Assembly: GCF_001316265.1 (NCBI RefSeq)
Contig: NZ_BBDN01000010.1
Span: forward strand, 34,546-98,545
From: Vulcanisaeta sp. JCM 16159
GTDB taxonomy: Archaea; Thermoproteota; Thermoprotei; Thermoproteales; Thermocladiaceae
Length of the DNA stretch: 64,000 bases
Direction: 5' to 3'
Shown here: in pieces, positions 40,132-50,461 of the stretch
Layout of the letters: every line of letters begins with the position of its first letter
Position numbering within the stretch: the stretch's first letter is position 1
The notes under the pieces: model-generated
Told to the model about the DNA's origin: nothing
Database searches by the model: none
What the model saw: the letters and a program-made list of their open reading frames with translations, nothing else
Made by a program: the position numbers and the translations under genes

Positions 40132-40215
40132 ACAAGCAATATAGTGAGTAAGGTTGTTAATTAAAATGCTTAGTATAGTAAATATATAGTTATTTATAAT
40201 ATAGTGTAATAAATT

Positions 40216-40240
40216 AGGTGAAATATATAATGCTAATCTT
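40216..40240 (+). promoter_or_regulatory. promoter of the acyl-CoA ligase-lactonase operon
   Basis: gtgaaatatataatgc is a TATA element about 30-45 bases before the ATG at 40268. The 136-base space back to the divergent flavoprotein gene is very AT-rich and holds further TATA-like stretches for the other strand. Confidence 0.45.
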
Positions 40241-40267
40241 TAATAACAAAATGATAAAATGTAAAAC

Positions 40268-42015
40268 ATGGAACTAATCACAAAGCAGGTAGGTGATACT
40301 GAGGTTCAGGTTATACCCGAGGGAGATTACATATGTGAGGTTCATGATGACAGGCCCTGGTTTAGGTTCTGGCCTCCTAGGGTTACAAGAAGAATGGATT
40401 ACCCGAGGGTTCCTTTATTCAATATCGTTGAAGTTTCAGCAATGAGGTATCCAGGTAAGGACGTAATTATTTACTATGGGTTTAGGGTTAGGTACTCAGA
40501 GCTTTGGGACTCAATAATTAGGCTCTCGGCGTTTCTCTACAACCTTGGTGTTGATAGGGGTGATAGGGTTGCCATTTACATGCCAAATACGCCCCACTGG
40601 ATAATATCATTCTTCGGCATCCTAAGGGCCAATGCAATTGCTGTGCCAATAAACCCATTGGTTGCACCTGATGTGCTCGAGTACATATTGAAGGAAACCG
40701 GGGTTAAGGCTGTGATAACACTAACACAGTTACTACCTAGATTACTCAGTGTTAAGGATAAGGTCCCATCACTTAAGTACGTAATTGCCGGCAGATATAG
40801 GGATTACTTACCTGAAAAGCCTGAGCTCAAGTTTCCCCAATTAATGCTCATGGATCCCGAGGTTCCTCAGGGAGTTATTAATTGGAGGGATGCCGTGACA
40901 TTCAATGGCAATCCACCCACCGTGAAGGTTACGTATGAGGACCTCGCCGCAATCCCTTACACATCAGGCACAACGGGTATTCCTAAGGGCGTTATGCATA
41001 GTCACGGTACCATGTGGCGTCTACGCTAAATGCTGCGGTTTGGTATAATATTGCACCGAGTGGTATTGTATTAACGGTATTGCCCATATTCCACGTGACC
41101 GGCCTAGTACATTCTGTGCTTGTGCCCCTCTATGCTGGTTCAACGATGGTACTAATGACTACTTGGGACAGGGAGACTGCCGTCGACGCCATTGAGAAAT
41201 ATGGGATAACTCATTGGACAAGCATATCCACCATGATTGTCGATTTATTGGCAATGCCAGGCATTGAGAAGAGGAACCTATCATCATTAATACTGGCCGG
41301 TGGAGGTGGTGCACCAATGCCCGAGGCTGTCGCCAAGAGATTTAAGGAGTTAACGGGGCTTGATTACCTGGCTGGTTATGGACTTACTGAGACCTTCTCG
41401 CAAACCCACGTTAATCCACCTCACAGAGTTAAGATTGGTAGCGACCTTGGTATTCCACAACCTTGCACAGACGCCCTAGTGATAGATCCTGATACAAAGG
41501 AGATCCTACCGGTTGGTAAAAATGGGGAACTAGTGATCAGGGGACCGAATGTATTCAAGGGTTATTGGAAGAAGCCTGAGGAGACTAGGGAGGCGTTTAT
41601 TGAGATTAATGGTAAGCTTTACTTTAGGACTGGTGATGTTGTTTATATGGATGATGAGGGTTATTTCTTCTACGTTGATAGGATTAAGAGGATGATTAAT
41701 AGGGCTGGTTATAAGGTCTGGCCCTATAGAGTTGAGAACATACTGTATATGCACCCAGCCATTCTTGAGGTTGCCGTAGTGGCGACACCAGATCCAAGGG
41801 TTGGTGAGGAGGTTAAGGCATACGTAGTCCTTAAGCCGGAATACAGAGGCAAGGTGAAGCCTGAGGACATAATACAATGGGCTAGGGAGAGGATGTCAGC
41901 ATATGAATATCCAAGGGTTGTGGAGTTCGTTGATTCATTGCCAAAGACTGCTACAGGTAAAATAGATTGGAGACTACTTCAGGAGCAAGAGAGAAAGAAG
42001 GTGGGTGGTAGGTGA
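40268..42015 (+). CDS. AMP-forming acyl-CoA synthetase (frameshifted)
   Basis: Adenylate-forming enzyme. IPYTSGTTGIPKGVMHSHG is the P-loop-like motif, AGYGLTETFSQTHVNPP motif A5, YFRTGDVVYMDDEGYFFYVD motif A7 and LPKTATGKIDWR the catalytic lysine. The frames meet at about 41020 (MHSHGTMW then STLNAAVWYNIAPSGI). About 583 residues. Medium-chain fatty, hydroxy- or aromatic acids are possible substrates. The lactonase start overlaps its stop by one base. With the divergent flavoprotein this suggests a hydroxy-acid or aromatic-acid pathway (inference). Confidence 0.83.
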
Positions 42016-42975
42016 TGAGCCGTGGTATGAACAAGGTACCAATCGTTGGTGGAGGTGAGATAAGCCAAGTAACATGGTTTAACGTTATTTCACGAGCACC
42101 TTAAGGTGACCACCGAGGTTGTTCGTTGGAACTGGCCGCACTTGTACAATGAGGACGAGGAGCTTAGGAGGGCCATCGATGCCGTAAATGCGGCCAAGAG
42201 GTATGGCGTTAAGACGATCATAGACCTCACGGTAGCTGGGTTGGGTAGGGATGTTAAGTTTGATGAGAGGGTCGCGAAGGCGACTGGTGTTAATATAATA
42301 ATGGGCACAGGCTTCTACACATACACGGAATTACCGTTTTACTTCAGGAACAGGGGCATTGACTCACTAATTGATGTCTTTATTCATGACATAACCATCG
42401 GCATCCAAGGAACCAACACTAAGGCTGCATTTGTTAAGGCCGTTATTGACTCACCTGGACTAACCAGTGATGTGGAGGTGGCCATTAGGGCCGCGGCGAG
42501 GGCTCATATCAAAACCGGCGTCCCGATAATCACCCACTCATTTGTTGGTAATAAGTCAAGCCTTGAATTAATCAGGATCTTTAGGGAGGAGGGTGTAGAC
42601 CTTTCGAGAACAGTCATTGGGCATGTAGGTGATACAGACGATATTTCATACATAGAACAGATACTGAGAACCGGAGCATTCGTGGGCCTCGACAGGTTCG
42701 GCCTGGATACATACCTACCACTCGAGAAGAGGATTAAGACCACGGTTGAGTTAATAAGGAGAGGTTGGATCGACCAGTTACTTCTTTCTCACGATTACTG
42801 CCCAACCATTGACTGGTACCCACCAGAGGTTGTTAAGAGCACGGTGCCGGATTGGTCAATGACACTAATATTTGAGAAGGTAATACCAAGACTAAGGAGT
42901 GAAGGAATAGCTCAGGAGCAAATAGACAAAATACTCGTGGACAATCCAAGAAAAATATTCACTGGAGCAACCTAA
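42015..42975 (+). CDS. phosphotriesterase-like lactonase (frameshifted)
   Basis: A TIM-barrel metal hydrolase of lactones such as acyl-homoserine lactones, with promiscuous organophosphate activity. From ATG 42015/42027 (MNKVPIVGGGEIS) two missing bases near 42070-42080 lead into LTLFHEHLKV (HxH metals). The bridging lysine is in AFVKAVIDSPG, other ligands are VPIITHSF, VIGHVGDTDD and LLLSHDYCPTIDWYPPE. The sequence strongly recalls the Vulcanisaeta moutnovskia enzyme VmoLac and Sulfolobus SsoPox. About 316-320 residues. Coupled to the acyl-CoA ligase upstream. Confidence 0.9.
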
Positions 42976-43081
42976 TAACCATTAATTCCAACATTAAAAT
43001 ATGAAGATATTCATATTGTACCTTTAGCGTTGAAAATAGCCATTCTATGTAAATACCATAAGGACTAAGTAACTTAAGCAA

Positions 43082-43282
43082 TTAATTCCTTAACTCCTCA
43101 ACTCGCATGGAGCCCCTACTCAACTCATACTCAACATTAACAAGCAACTCCCACAGTATATCCAAGACCTCGTCCTTACTCATTAACCCAGCCCTACCAT
43201 ACGCAATAATCCTCAAGGCATCGTCTATTAAATCAGTAACTAAACACGAAACTGATTGCCTGACTTGTTTATTCCGAAACAT
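43082..43282 (-). CDS. small hypothetical protein
   Basis: 66 residues, charged and helical (LVTDLIDDALRIIAYGRAGL, KDEVLDILWELLVNVEYELS). No recognised domain. AT-rich sequence with TATA-like stretches lies upstream. Codon use resembles neighbouring genes, which supports it slightly. Confidence 0.4.
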   Translation of the reverse strand: MFRNKQVRQSVSCLVTDLIDDALRIIAYGRAGLMSKDEVLDILWELLVNVEYELSRGSMRVEELRN

Positions 43283-43638
43283 ACATTTTCATTTGATTTA
43301 TTTGATTTTTAAATTTTTCTATATCTTAATACAGATATTGTTATTTATACACTTAGTCAGTTTTATGCGAAATTACTAATAACATAAATACCATGGTCAC
43401 AACACGACTAGAATCCTGGAATAATTACCCAGATATAGATTGTCTTAATGCCATATCTAAACCCATTGGAGAAATAGGTCACACAATCAGAGACCTAAGT
43501 AATATTAATAATCGTTCATTAATTAAACAAACATGTAAAACAGGGCAGGTGATAATCATACCCAATACTAAAGCCATCATAGGAACCACGTATAGATAGA
43601 CCGAAAGCCTTAAAAGCATAGGGAAGGGCCCATAAACC
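43283..43638. other. intergenic region before tRNA-Met
   Basis: About 355 bases, AT-rich. An open frame at 43393-43599 shows no family likeness. The only clear element is a tRNA promoter: ccttaaaagcata at 43607-43619, about 20-30 bases before the tRNA. Confidence 0.4.
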
Positions 43639-43732
43639 AGCGGGGTAGGGTAGCCTGGTAGCCTGCGGGGCTCATAACCCCGAGAACCCAATCGGGTCGG
43701 GAAGTCCCCGGTTCAAATCCGCCCCGCTACCA
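43639..43732 (+). tRNA. initiator tRNA-Met (CAT) with a 19-nt variable-loop intron
   Basis: The acceptor stem AGCGGGG pairs fully with CCCCGCT, discriminator A and encoded CCA follow, and A1-U72 is the initiator mark. The D-arm is GGGTAGCCTGGTAGCCT and the anticodon arm CGGGG-CTCATAA-CCCCG. Between that arm and the T-arm stand 24 bases instead of five; removing 43685-43703 leaves AGGTC, a normal variable loop. The T-arm reads CCCGG-TTCAAAT-CCG, two G short on the 3' side, which fits the homopolymer losses seen elsewhere. Confidence 0.9.
43685..43703 (+). other. archaeal tRNA intron (BHB motif)
   Basis: Central helix CCCG/CGGG with bulges AGA and AAG, inner helix ACCC/GGGT and loop AATC. Cleavage after AG and AA, the usual position in each bulge, removes exactly 19 bases and leaves a canonical variable loop. 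Confidence 0.8.
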
Positions 43733-43788
43733 AGACTTTTTTTCATAAATTTATTGATTATTTTATGAAAATTTCTATGAATAAATAA

Positions 43789-45942
43789 TTTAATTCATTA
43801 ATAGTTACTAGGTTTTACGGCATAAGCACTAATAATATTCACGTCTATGAATTTTTTGATCTTAATACCGCGGTTAAGCTTTCTAATCTTAACTTAGTTC
43901 ATTATGATTTTAGTGATATAACGAATTATGAGATTACAATTAACATTAATGATTATACTAGTAATGGTGTTACTTACGTGCCGATACCGAGCCAACTCAC
44001 GATAAACCTAACAGACCTACTATGGTCTCAAACGGCGGATAATGAGGAAGGTTTCGGATTCTCCGCAGAAATATACCCACCGATATACATTGTTTTCATT
44101 CCACAGGGTAATGATTATAGTGTTGTGAGTGGTTGGAACCCGTTCCTCGACATGTACTCCTACGCCAATTACGACACCAATTATTCACCTAGTGGTAATT
44201 GCTATGGCTTCTCAAGCACGGCAATACTTTATTTTGATCGTTACGTGCTTGGCGAGGACACAATCAATGGACTAGTAGTGCCCTATTACCCGTTGCAGAA
44301 TTATGGGCCAACGAGTACGCCAACAGCCACAGCACAACTATATCTAGGTTATGTTAATTCAAGTAACTTAGTTATTTCGCCACCTCAATATAATTTAACA
44401 CCAGCAGCCCTAGAAATAGCAATACACCAACTATTCGATCCAAATAATGCAGGCTGGTCTATTGGTTCATGGACTATTTTACCTTCAAGTTGGGGGAGTC
44501 CTAATGATTTTACTTCACTGACTAGTATTCTAAAGAGTGGGCATCCAGCTCTTCTATTAACAATTAGAAGTAACTCAAATGTTGGTCATGATGTTGTTGC
44601 TTGGGGTTATGCAAAGCTTGCCAATGGCTTCTACGCAATACTAATCAGCGACCCTGGCTATCCAGGTACCATTAGAGTCGCCATCTATAATCCAATGGAC
44701 AATGCATTTGAATATATGTGGCCGAATGGCACCACATTCACAACATTCTACGTAATTCAGCCCACTCCAGCTAGGTGGAGTTGGTTTAGTAATCGGCTTA
44801 CTTATTTGTCACAGCTTTTTGATAATATTAAGTATGTTGAAGAGGAGCTGGCGCCATACACTCTTATTGTTGTTTATGCCAGTTCCCAGTCTAATGTCAA
44901 GGTTTTTCTTAAAGATAACCCCTCCATGTATGATACCTTCACTCAGTGGGGTGATTCGCAGTCCTTTGTTGGGCTTATTCCTGGTAGTACAGGTGTTTTT
45001 GATGGTAATGTTGAGGTCTTTGCAATACCCAACCAGTACGATGGCGACCTTGCGGTGGACCCAATAGGTACCAGTGTCGGTGTCTTCATAATGCAGGTCT
45101 CGGGCACGACAGTCAAGGGTTTCCTAATCAACGCAACATCAAGCATGTCAATCAATGTAACCATCGGTTTAAGGCCATACGGCCTTACCATAACGTCCAA
45201 CTCCTCGGCAAGCTTAAACGTAACCGGCTTCTATATGAGCAGTAGTAAGGTTGTTGTTAATTCCACAACGACTGAGTTAGAGCCTAATGAGACGACCATG
45301 ATAAACTCCACAGACCTGATAGGTGTACCCTTCCTAACAATGATAACCACAACACCAACCTCATTGACTATTCCTCCACCCCCATCGTACGCGTTCATTA
45401 ATGTTGTTGCCCCAAGCTACGCCACTTGGCTTGTTTCTGCGGTGGCCTCTAATGGTTGGTATGTCAATTACACGGGCACTGGCTCAATGGGTTTTGGACC
45501 AGCATTCATTGGTCAGCCAGGCACCACCGTGATATTCAATGTCACAGCCCTTGGTAACTGCCCAAGCCCATCAATAACCTATGAACCATCAAACACGCTA
45601 AGCCTAAACTACGGATCTAATTATGAGACAATAATAATTAATTGTGAACCAATGATGCGCGTTACCATGAACGTGACGACTGGTGGCGGTGTAATAACCA
45701 TAATCAATGAGCCTGGTCTCGGCCAGAGGCAGTTAATTCTCAATGGCCCGATTACGGAAAACCTGGAGCTACCCATCAACACCACAATCACCATATACGC
45801 ATGGCCACTACCAGGCTACGCAGTGGAGGGTGTTTACGTCAATGGAAACACCATGAGTGGCATCAACCTATACGGAGCCTACGTGGTGACGGACACCGTA
45901 ACAAGCAACCAAGAAATAACAACACAATTCAAACAAGGCTAG
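43789..45942 (+). CDS. secreted papain-like cysteine protease with C-terminal beta domains
   Basis: About 717 residues of open frame; the first standard start is GTG 43978, but coding-like sequence (FYGISTNNIHVYEFF) extends back to a stop at 43786. No signal peptide is visible, so the true N-terminus is lost or misread. The catalytic triad is probably Cys in SPSGNCYGFSSTAIL (codon 44200), His in VGHDVVAWGY (44587) and Asp in AILISDPGYPG (44650), the order of C39/papain peptidases. Ser/Thr/Asn-rich beta domains with many sequons follow. Likely extracellular; it begins right behind the tRNA. Confidence 0.68.
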   Translation, partial: FNSLIVTRFYGISTNNIHVYEFFDLNTAVKLSNLNLVHYDFSDITNYEITININDYTSNGVTYVPIPSQLTINLTDLLWSQTADNEEGFGFSAEIYPPIYIVFIPQGNDYSVVSGWNPFLDMYSYANYDTNYSPSGNCYGFSSTAILYFDRYVLGEDTINGLVVPYYPLQNYGPTSTPTATAQLYLGYVNSSNLVISPPQYNLTPAALEIAIHQLFDPNNAGWSIGSWTILPSSWGSPNDFTSLTSILKSGHPALLLTIRSNSNVGHDVVAWGYAKLANGFYAILISDPGYPGTIRVAIYNPMDNAFEYMWPNGTTFTTFYVIQPTPARWSWFSNRLTYLSQLFDNIKYVEEELAPYTLIVVYASSQSNVKVFLKDNPSMYDTFTQWGDSQSFVGLIPGSTGVFDGNVEVFAIPNQYDGDLAVDPIGTSVGVFIMQVSGTTVKGFLINATSSMSINVTIGLRPYGLTITSNSSASLNVTGFYMSSSKVVVNSTTTELEPNETTMINSTDLIGVPFLTMITTTPTSLTIPPPPSYAFINVVAPSYATWLVSAVASNGWYVNYTGTGSMGFGPAFIGQPGTTVIFNVTALGNCPSPSITYEPSNTLSLNYGSNYETIIINCEPMMRVTMNVTTGGGVITIINEPGLGQRQLILNGPITENLELPINTTITIYAWPLPGYAVEGVYVNGNTMSGINLYGAYVVTDTVTSNQEITTQFKQG

Positions 45943-46090
45943 ACTTCGACATGGCATTCAGCATTAAAAATTATTAGAAATTCTTATTTTCCTTATCAAA
46001 CTCTCGTTAAATTGGATAATGAGCTTTGTCACGGTGCTTCGTGACAATTCCTTAAATATGTTATCTAGAGTAAAGGGATGCGGTGATTGA

Positions 46091-47004
46091 TTGGTGAATA
46101 TGGGTATGGTTGGGTTGTTGGTCTCCGTGGTTGCCCTGGCTATTGTTTCTGTTTTCTTTGCGTATCAATGGTACACGGCAATACTTAGTTATAGACCTGA
46201 ATTTCAATCATTAGAGGCTGAGTATGCCACATTACTTTCCAGGTACAACTCATTGATGACCAACTACACAGACCTGGAAAACAATTACAACTCCCTAGAG
46301 AATAATTATAATACCCTACAATCCCAATACGCCTCACTACAAAGCCAATACAGTACCCTTCAGTCAAGATATAATTCACTAATGATTAATTATACGAACC
46401 TGCAGACCGAGTACAACGCATGCGCATCAATACAGGCTCCCTATATGACCTCAGGAATACCGACGACACTACCCTCCGGTACATATTATGGCTTTGATAT
46501 AGGGACGTACACACCCTATACGAATTCAACACTTGGTCCAGGCACGTACGTCTTTACGGCACAAACACCCACGACTATTTATTTAGTAATCAGTCCACAG
46601 CTCATAACCTATAGTGTTTATTACAATCCGTATTTACCGCAGGCTCCCTCGTCTTCATGAGGGAGAACTCGATTACATTAACCCTCAATAGGCCTGAGAA
46701 TGTAACTATACTAACGCCAATACAAACGCAGATGACAATCACATACAATGGTAAGACATTATACACAACCGCAATGCCGAACTCCCTTAATAGTCAAAAT
46801 AGTTGTGGTTATAATGGTTATCCGTATGGCTACCAGGGATGCGGCCCCATATACCTAGTACTATGGTTGACCGATGGTGCTCATTACTTTTATATAAATG
46901 GCGGCTCATTTTGTACTGGGTTCACAGCAAATCCAGTAATGGGCGAGGAGACAATACCCATTGGTTCAGCCAATACCTGTTCAGGTGTAACTATTAATGG
47001 TTAA
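46091..47004 (+). CDS. membrane-anchored coiled-coil surface protein (frameshifted)
   Basis: Anchor MVGLLVSVVALAIVSVFFAY, then a coiled coil made of seven-residue repeats (NNYNTLQSQYASLQSQYSTL and neighbours, residues about 35-110), then a beta-rich C-terminal domain. The first frame ends at 46660; RENSITLTLNRPENVTILTP continues in another, with cysteines in NSCGYNGYPYGYQGCG and NTCSGVTING. About 304 residues. Such stalk-and-head proteins are common on crenarchaeal surfaces. It may work with the secreted protease just upstream, like an S-layer-bound protease stalk (inference). Confidence 0.58.
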
Positions 47005-47028
47005 TTTACGTTCCCATGATTAAAAGTA

Positions 47029-47816
47029 TTATGTCTCTATTTGTATTGGTATTTTTAGTACTCCTGGTGGCGTTAATGATATTCCATGGACTATGTTGTA
47101 CTTCCTACTTATGCTGGTCCTCACTGAGCCATAGCCCGTTAGTTCCACATCGCCTAGGCTTATTCGCCCATTTATGCCGTAGCTCCTCGGTATCCTTATT
47201 GAGACATACTTAATGTTGTTGAGTATGTCTAGGCTGAAGTAGTCCCTTGGTGGGTAGTAGTATAGGTTGAATGAATAGTTATAATCGAAGATGCTTCCTG
47301 GAGCCATTGATTTACCTAGATCAAAGACTAAGTTGCACATGTTTAGTGGGCACTTATCCCTCTCTAGTTTCTTCACCACCTTCGTATCACCGCATCCGAA
47401 TCTCAGTGGCTCGTTCCAGTCAATGTCGCCATAAACCCTAACAAAAACGTTACCTATGTCCGTAAGGCCCGTGTTCTGCATCGTTATGGAACTCTGTGTT
47501 TCATGGTTAGGTAATTGCTCGCAAAATCATTAACACTAAGTGTTATTCTTCCTCTTCTAATAAGACTCCTACGCGATATGGGTAATGCAAGGTCGTATCC
47601 CTCACCATCAACGCATCTAATGATGATACCCATGCCAATGCCCCTACCTAATGCCCTAGAGAGTCTCTGTTGATGCCACGATGTGAGTCTCATTAATTCA
47701 GTGAACCTGGCACAGGGAGAATAAAGCAATAGCCTAGTCATGATAGCTAATAAAAATTGTAAATCATCATCAAGGTAGTACTTTTTAAGTTGCACAATAT
47801 AAGTTATACCTATCAT
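47029..47816 (-). CDS. hypothetical protein with a beta-rich C-terminal part (frameshifted)
   Basis: Two frames can be joined at about 47495: the first ends SVNDFASNYLTMKH, the second opens QSSITMQNTGLTDIGNVFVR. About 263 residues. The N-terminal part is helical and basic (LMRLTSWHQQRLSRALGRGI). The C-terminal part is beta-rich with CGDTKVVKKLERDKCPLNMC, three cysteines that could form disulfides or bind metal. The family is not recognised, and it is possible that these are two genes. Confidence 0.42.
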
Positions 47817-48123
47817 TTAAAAACTTACTTAAAGATGCAAAAATAATTAATAATAATTTACTTTGAATATTATTCAAAATTAATATAAAAATTAATTCCT
47901 TCTTCCACTATAAATTTATACTAGGTAGTATAACATACTCTACGCCATATTATCTAAAATTTCTGCCTATATAATAATTATTTTTATTAGATATATTTTG
48001 ATTGAGGCATGTAAATACTCTTCTTTTATCTTTAAGGTGTGAATATCGTTGGGGTAAATCTTAAATAAATCTTTATCGTGTAACATAAGATAATGTTGTT
48101 AAGCTTTATGAAGTTAATGGTTA
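47817..48123. other. AT-rich intergenic region
   Basis: About 300 very AT-rich bases between divergent genes. It must hold the promoters of both; TATA-like ttaaataaatcttta at 48060-48075 fits the glycosyltransferase at 48124. No gene is seen. Confidence 0.4.
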
Positions 48124-49703
48124 ATGGAAATTCCATCTCGTTTTTTTTCCATTGTTAATGTTTTTAGGAATATCGAGGATGCGGTTAATAGTGATGTGGA
48201 GTACATGCATGTCATGATCAGCAATAGCACATATTATGTGAATCAAATTAACTCATCAATAGGCGTCACCACAAATCAAGTCCCTAAATCATATATACCT
48301 AGTCTTAAAATAGTTTACGTTATCTACAGCATATTTTTGATCTTTATATTAATTCAATTAATATCAATTATACATTCGGCTTATGGCTTCACGAAAGGCA
48401 AGACCCATAGGTCCGGCCGCTGTTGATCCGTTACCCAGGATATCGGTTATAATACCCATTAAGAACGAACCGATTGACGCAGTTGTTGAGGTTATTAAGG
48501 GGCTTCTAAATGTGGATTATCCCTTAAACCTGCTTGAGGTTATCATAGTGTCTGATGATGAAGAGGCTTATGTTAAGGAACTTAACAACGCCTTAGGGCT
48601 AACGCTAAAGGGAATTAATCTAGATTACAGGGTTATTAGAAGGGATAGCCCGTTGGTTATAAGGGTGGTGCCGTTAACTACGCCGCGTCCCTAGCCACGG
48701 GAGATGTCATAACCATCCTGGACGTTGATACTAAGCTTCCTAGGGAGTACTTTAGGAGGGCCTTGGATTACTTAGCGGCTGGTTATGACGTGGTGGGAGC
48801 CCCATTCCTTGGGCTTCCTAAGGTCTCGACCAAGTTCAGTAGGGCCTTGACCATATTATTTAATGTATTGGCCATGGTTCAGGTAGTGGGCAGGGCAATG
48901 ATTAGGACGAGAAGAGGCTTCTACATGCTCATAGGTAATAATTTAACTATGCTTAAGTCGACCTTCATGAAATACGGCGGTTTATGCCACTGCAAGGCTG
49001 ATGATATTGACTTAGCCATTAGGGTCTTGCTAAGTAGAGGTAGGATTGGGTTAATGGATGTATACGCGGTGACCGAGGTGCCCAGTACATACTATGCATT
49101 TAGATCACAGACCATTAGATGGGCCACTAACGACATATGGGCCCTCAGGAAATACGCCAGAAGGGCATTATCAATGGGTTTCCTGAACTACATTGATTTA
49201 ATGCTATGGTTAATCAAGTACCCAACTGCCTACATAGCCTGGCCTTAATGGTACTATCCCTATTCATGCAGTTAATAGGTGTATTAATACCACCGCTTCC
49301 AGTATTAATATTAATGATTGTCTCAGACGTTCTGGGCCTGGTCATGATAATTCAATTACTAGATATAGGCCGCAGGCTTGGTTACAATATTCTAGATACC
49401 TTCAAGGCGTTAATAGTAGGTGGCTTAACAATTTATGCACTTACATACCCACTGGTGGTTTACTTAACGAAATCAGCCATATCCGACATACCCTGGATGA
49501 GGACACCTAAGGCTTCCCGAGCCCTTGAGACCGGGAGAATCATCATTGAACAGTCAGTTATGTTAATAATGCTGGTGTTGGGCATAATCTTCCTATTAAT
49601 GCGTCGTCCATTAATATCGATCTATATGATAACCAACGCCGTATTAATACTCACAGGATATAGAATAGGCATTGTAAAGATACCCATGGACAAGTCCAAT
49701 TGA
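48124..49703 (+). CDS. membrane GT2 glycosyltransferase (frameshifted)
   Basis: A processive-type GT2 enzyme like cellulose or hyaluronan synthase. A membrane segment (VIYSIFLIFILIQLISIIHS) precedes RISVIIPIKNEPIDAVVEVI, then DVITILDVDTKLPREYF (DxD), KADDIDLAIRVL and SQTIRWATNDIW (QxxRW motif), and three to four C-terminal membrane segments (LALMVLSLFMQLIGVLIPPL and others). Joints are at about 48400, 48662 and 49245. About 527 residues. It probably makes or extends a surface polysaccharide. Confidence 0.75.
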
Positions 49704-49766
49704 TAACGCACGTACGTCAATGCATTTTTATGACATCCTCACGGATTCCTAGCGGTATCTCCCTAC

Positions 49767-49990
49767 TTATTGGTTGATCTGAAAGTGCCTACCTCCAAGC
49801 ATGAAGTACGCCAGGATTAACGATGCAAACTTTTCGAGACCTTCCTCATCCCTTATATTAGCTGGGTTAACGTTTAGTGTGAGTGATGTGCCGCTACTTA
49901 CCGTGGGTATACCTATGCGGCAGCCGACCTTAAAACAGCCGTGAGCCCATTCATTTGCGTGCCTTCCACAGGCACTATTAACAGGTTATG
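49767..49990 (-). pseudogene. C-terminal relic of a glycyl radical enzyme
   Basis: Read on the minus strand, MNGLTAVLRSAAA in one frame and SSGTSLTLNVNPANIRDEEG, LEKFASLILAYFMLGGRHFQ in another match the region just before the glycyl radical loop of pyruvate formate-lyase-like enzymes. A stop follows (INQ-stop), and neither the radical RVAGY motif nor the large N-terminal domain is present. It is therefore a fragment. Confidence 0.5.
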
Positions 49991-50018
49991 TTCAGAGTGA
50001 ACTAATGAGAGGTATAAT

Positions 50019-50373
50019 CACGTAGGAGTTGGCGTAATACTATCCCTCATCGGCGCACTACTGGCCTACTTATTCCCCGCAAACATGTTAATGCTTACTG
50101 TAGGCCTATCCCTAATAATAATAGGCGCGATGATGGGTATAAGCATTCTGGGCACTAATAACGCAACTCTTCACTGGGGCGGCCTCGGCAACTGTTATAG
50201 CGCTCATAGATTGGGCTGGTAATATTGGATCCTTTGTGGGGCCAACAATATTCGGCTACTTCAATTACATAACGAGGAGTTTCATATCAGATTATTTAAT
50301 TGCATTAATTTTATACGTAATTGCCCTGACGTTTCTATACAGCGTGAAGTACATAGCCGAGAAAGGAAAGTAG
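50019..50373 (+). pseudogene. C-terminal relic of an MFS transporter
   Basis: Fragments in different frames read VGVGVILSLIGALLAYLFPA, MLTVGLSLIIIGAMMGISIL and PTIFGYFNYITRSFISDYLI, LYVIALTFLYSVKYIAEKGK, typical for the last membrane spans of a major facilitator carrier. No upstream half is found. The stop is at 50371-50373. It sits directly before the complete exporter gene. Confidence 0.5.
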
Positions 50374-50461
50374 GTATTTATAACCGACATACATTAATTG
50401 AATTGTTTTTCTATTGGCATTAGTTTTAAATATGATTTGTTTCTGATAATGGTTTTGATTA

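Noticed and set aside
43393..43599. A 68-codon frame before the initiator tRNA
   Set aside because: Polar low-information sequence with no recognised motif; the tRNA promoter follows directly.
43479..43691. A minus-strand frame covering the tRNA
   Set aside because: It runs through the initiator tRNA gene; the tRNA structure explains the sequence.
46200..46400. A CRISPR array or DNA satellite
   Set aside because: The repetition is of seven-residue coiled-coil units in a coding frame, with no constant repeat and spacer structure.
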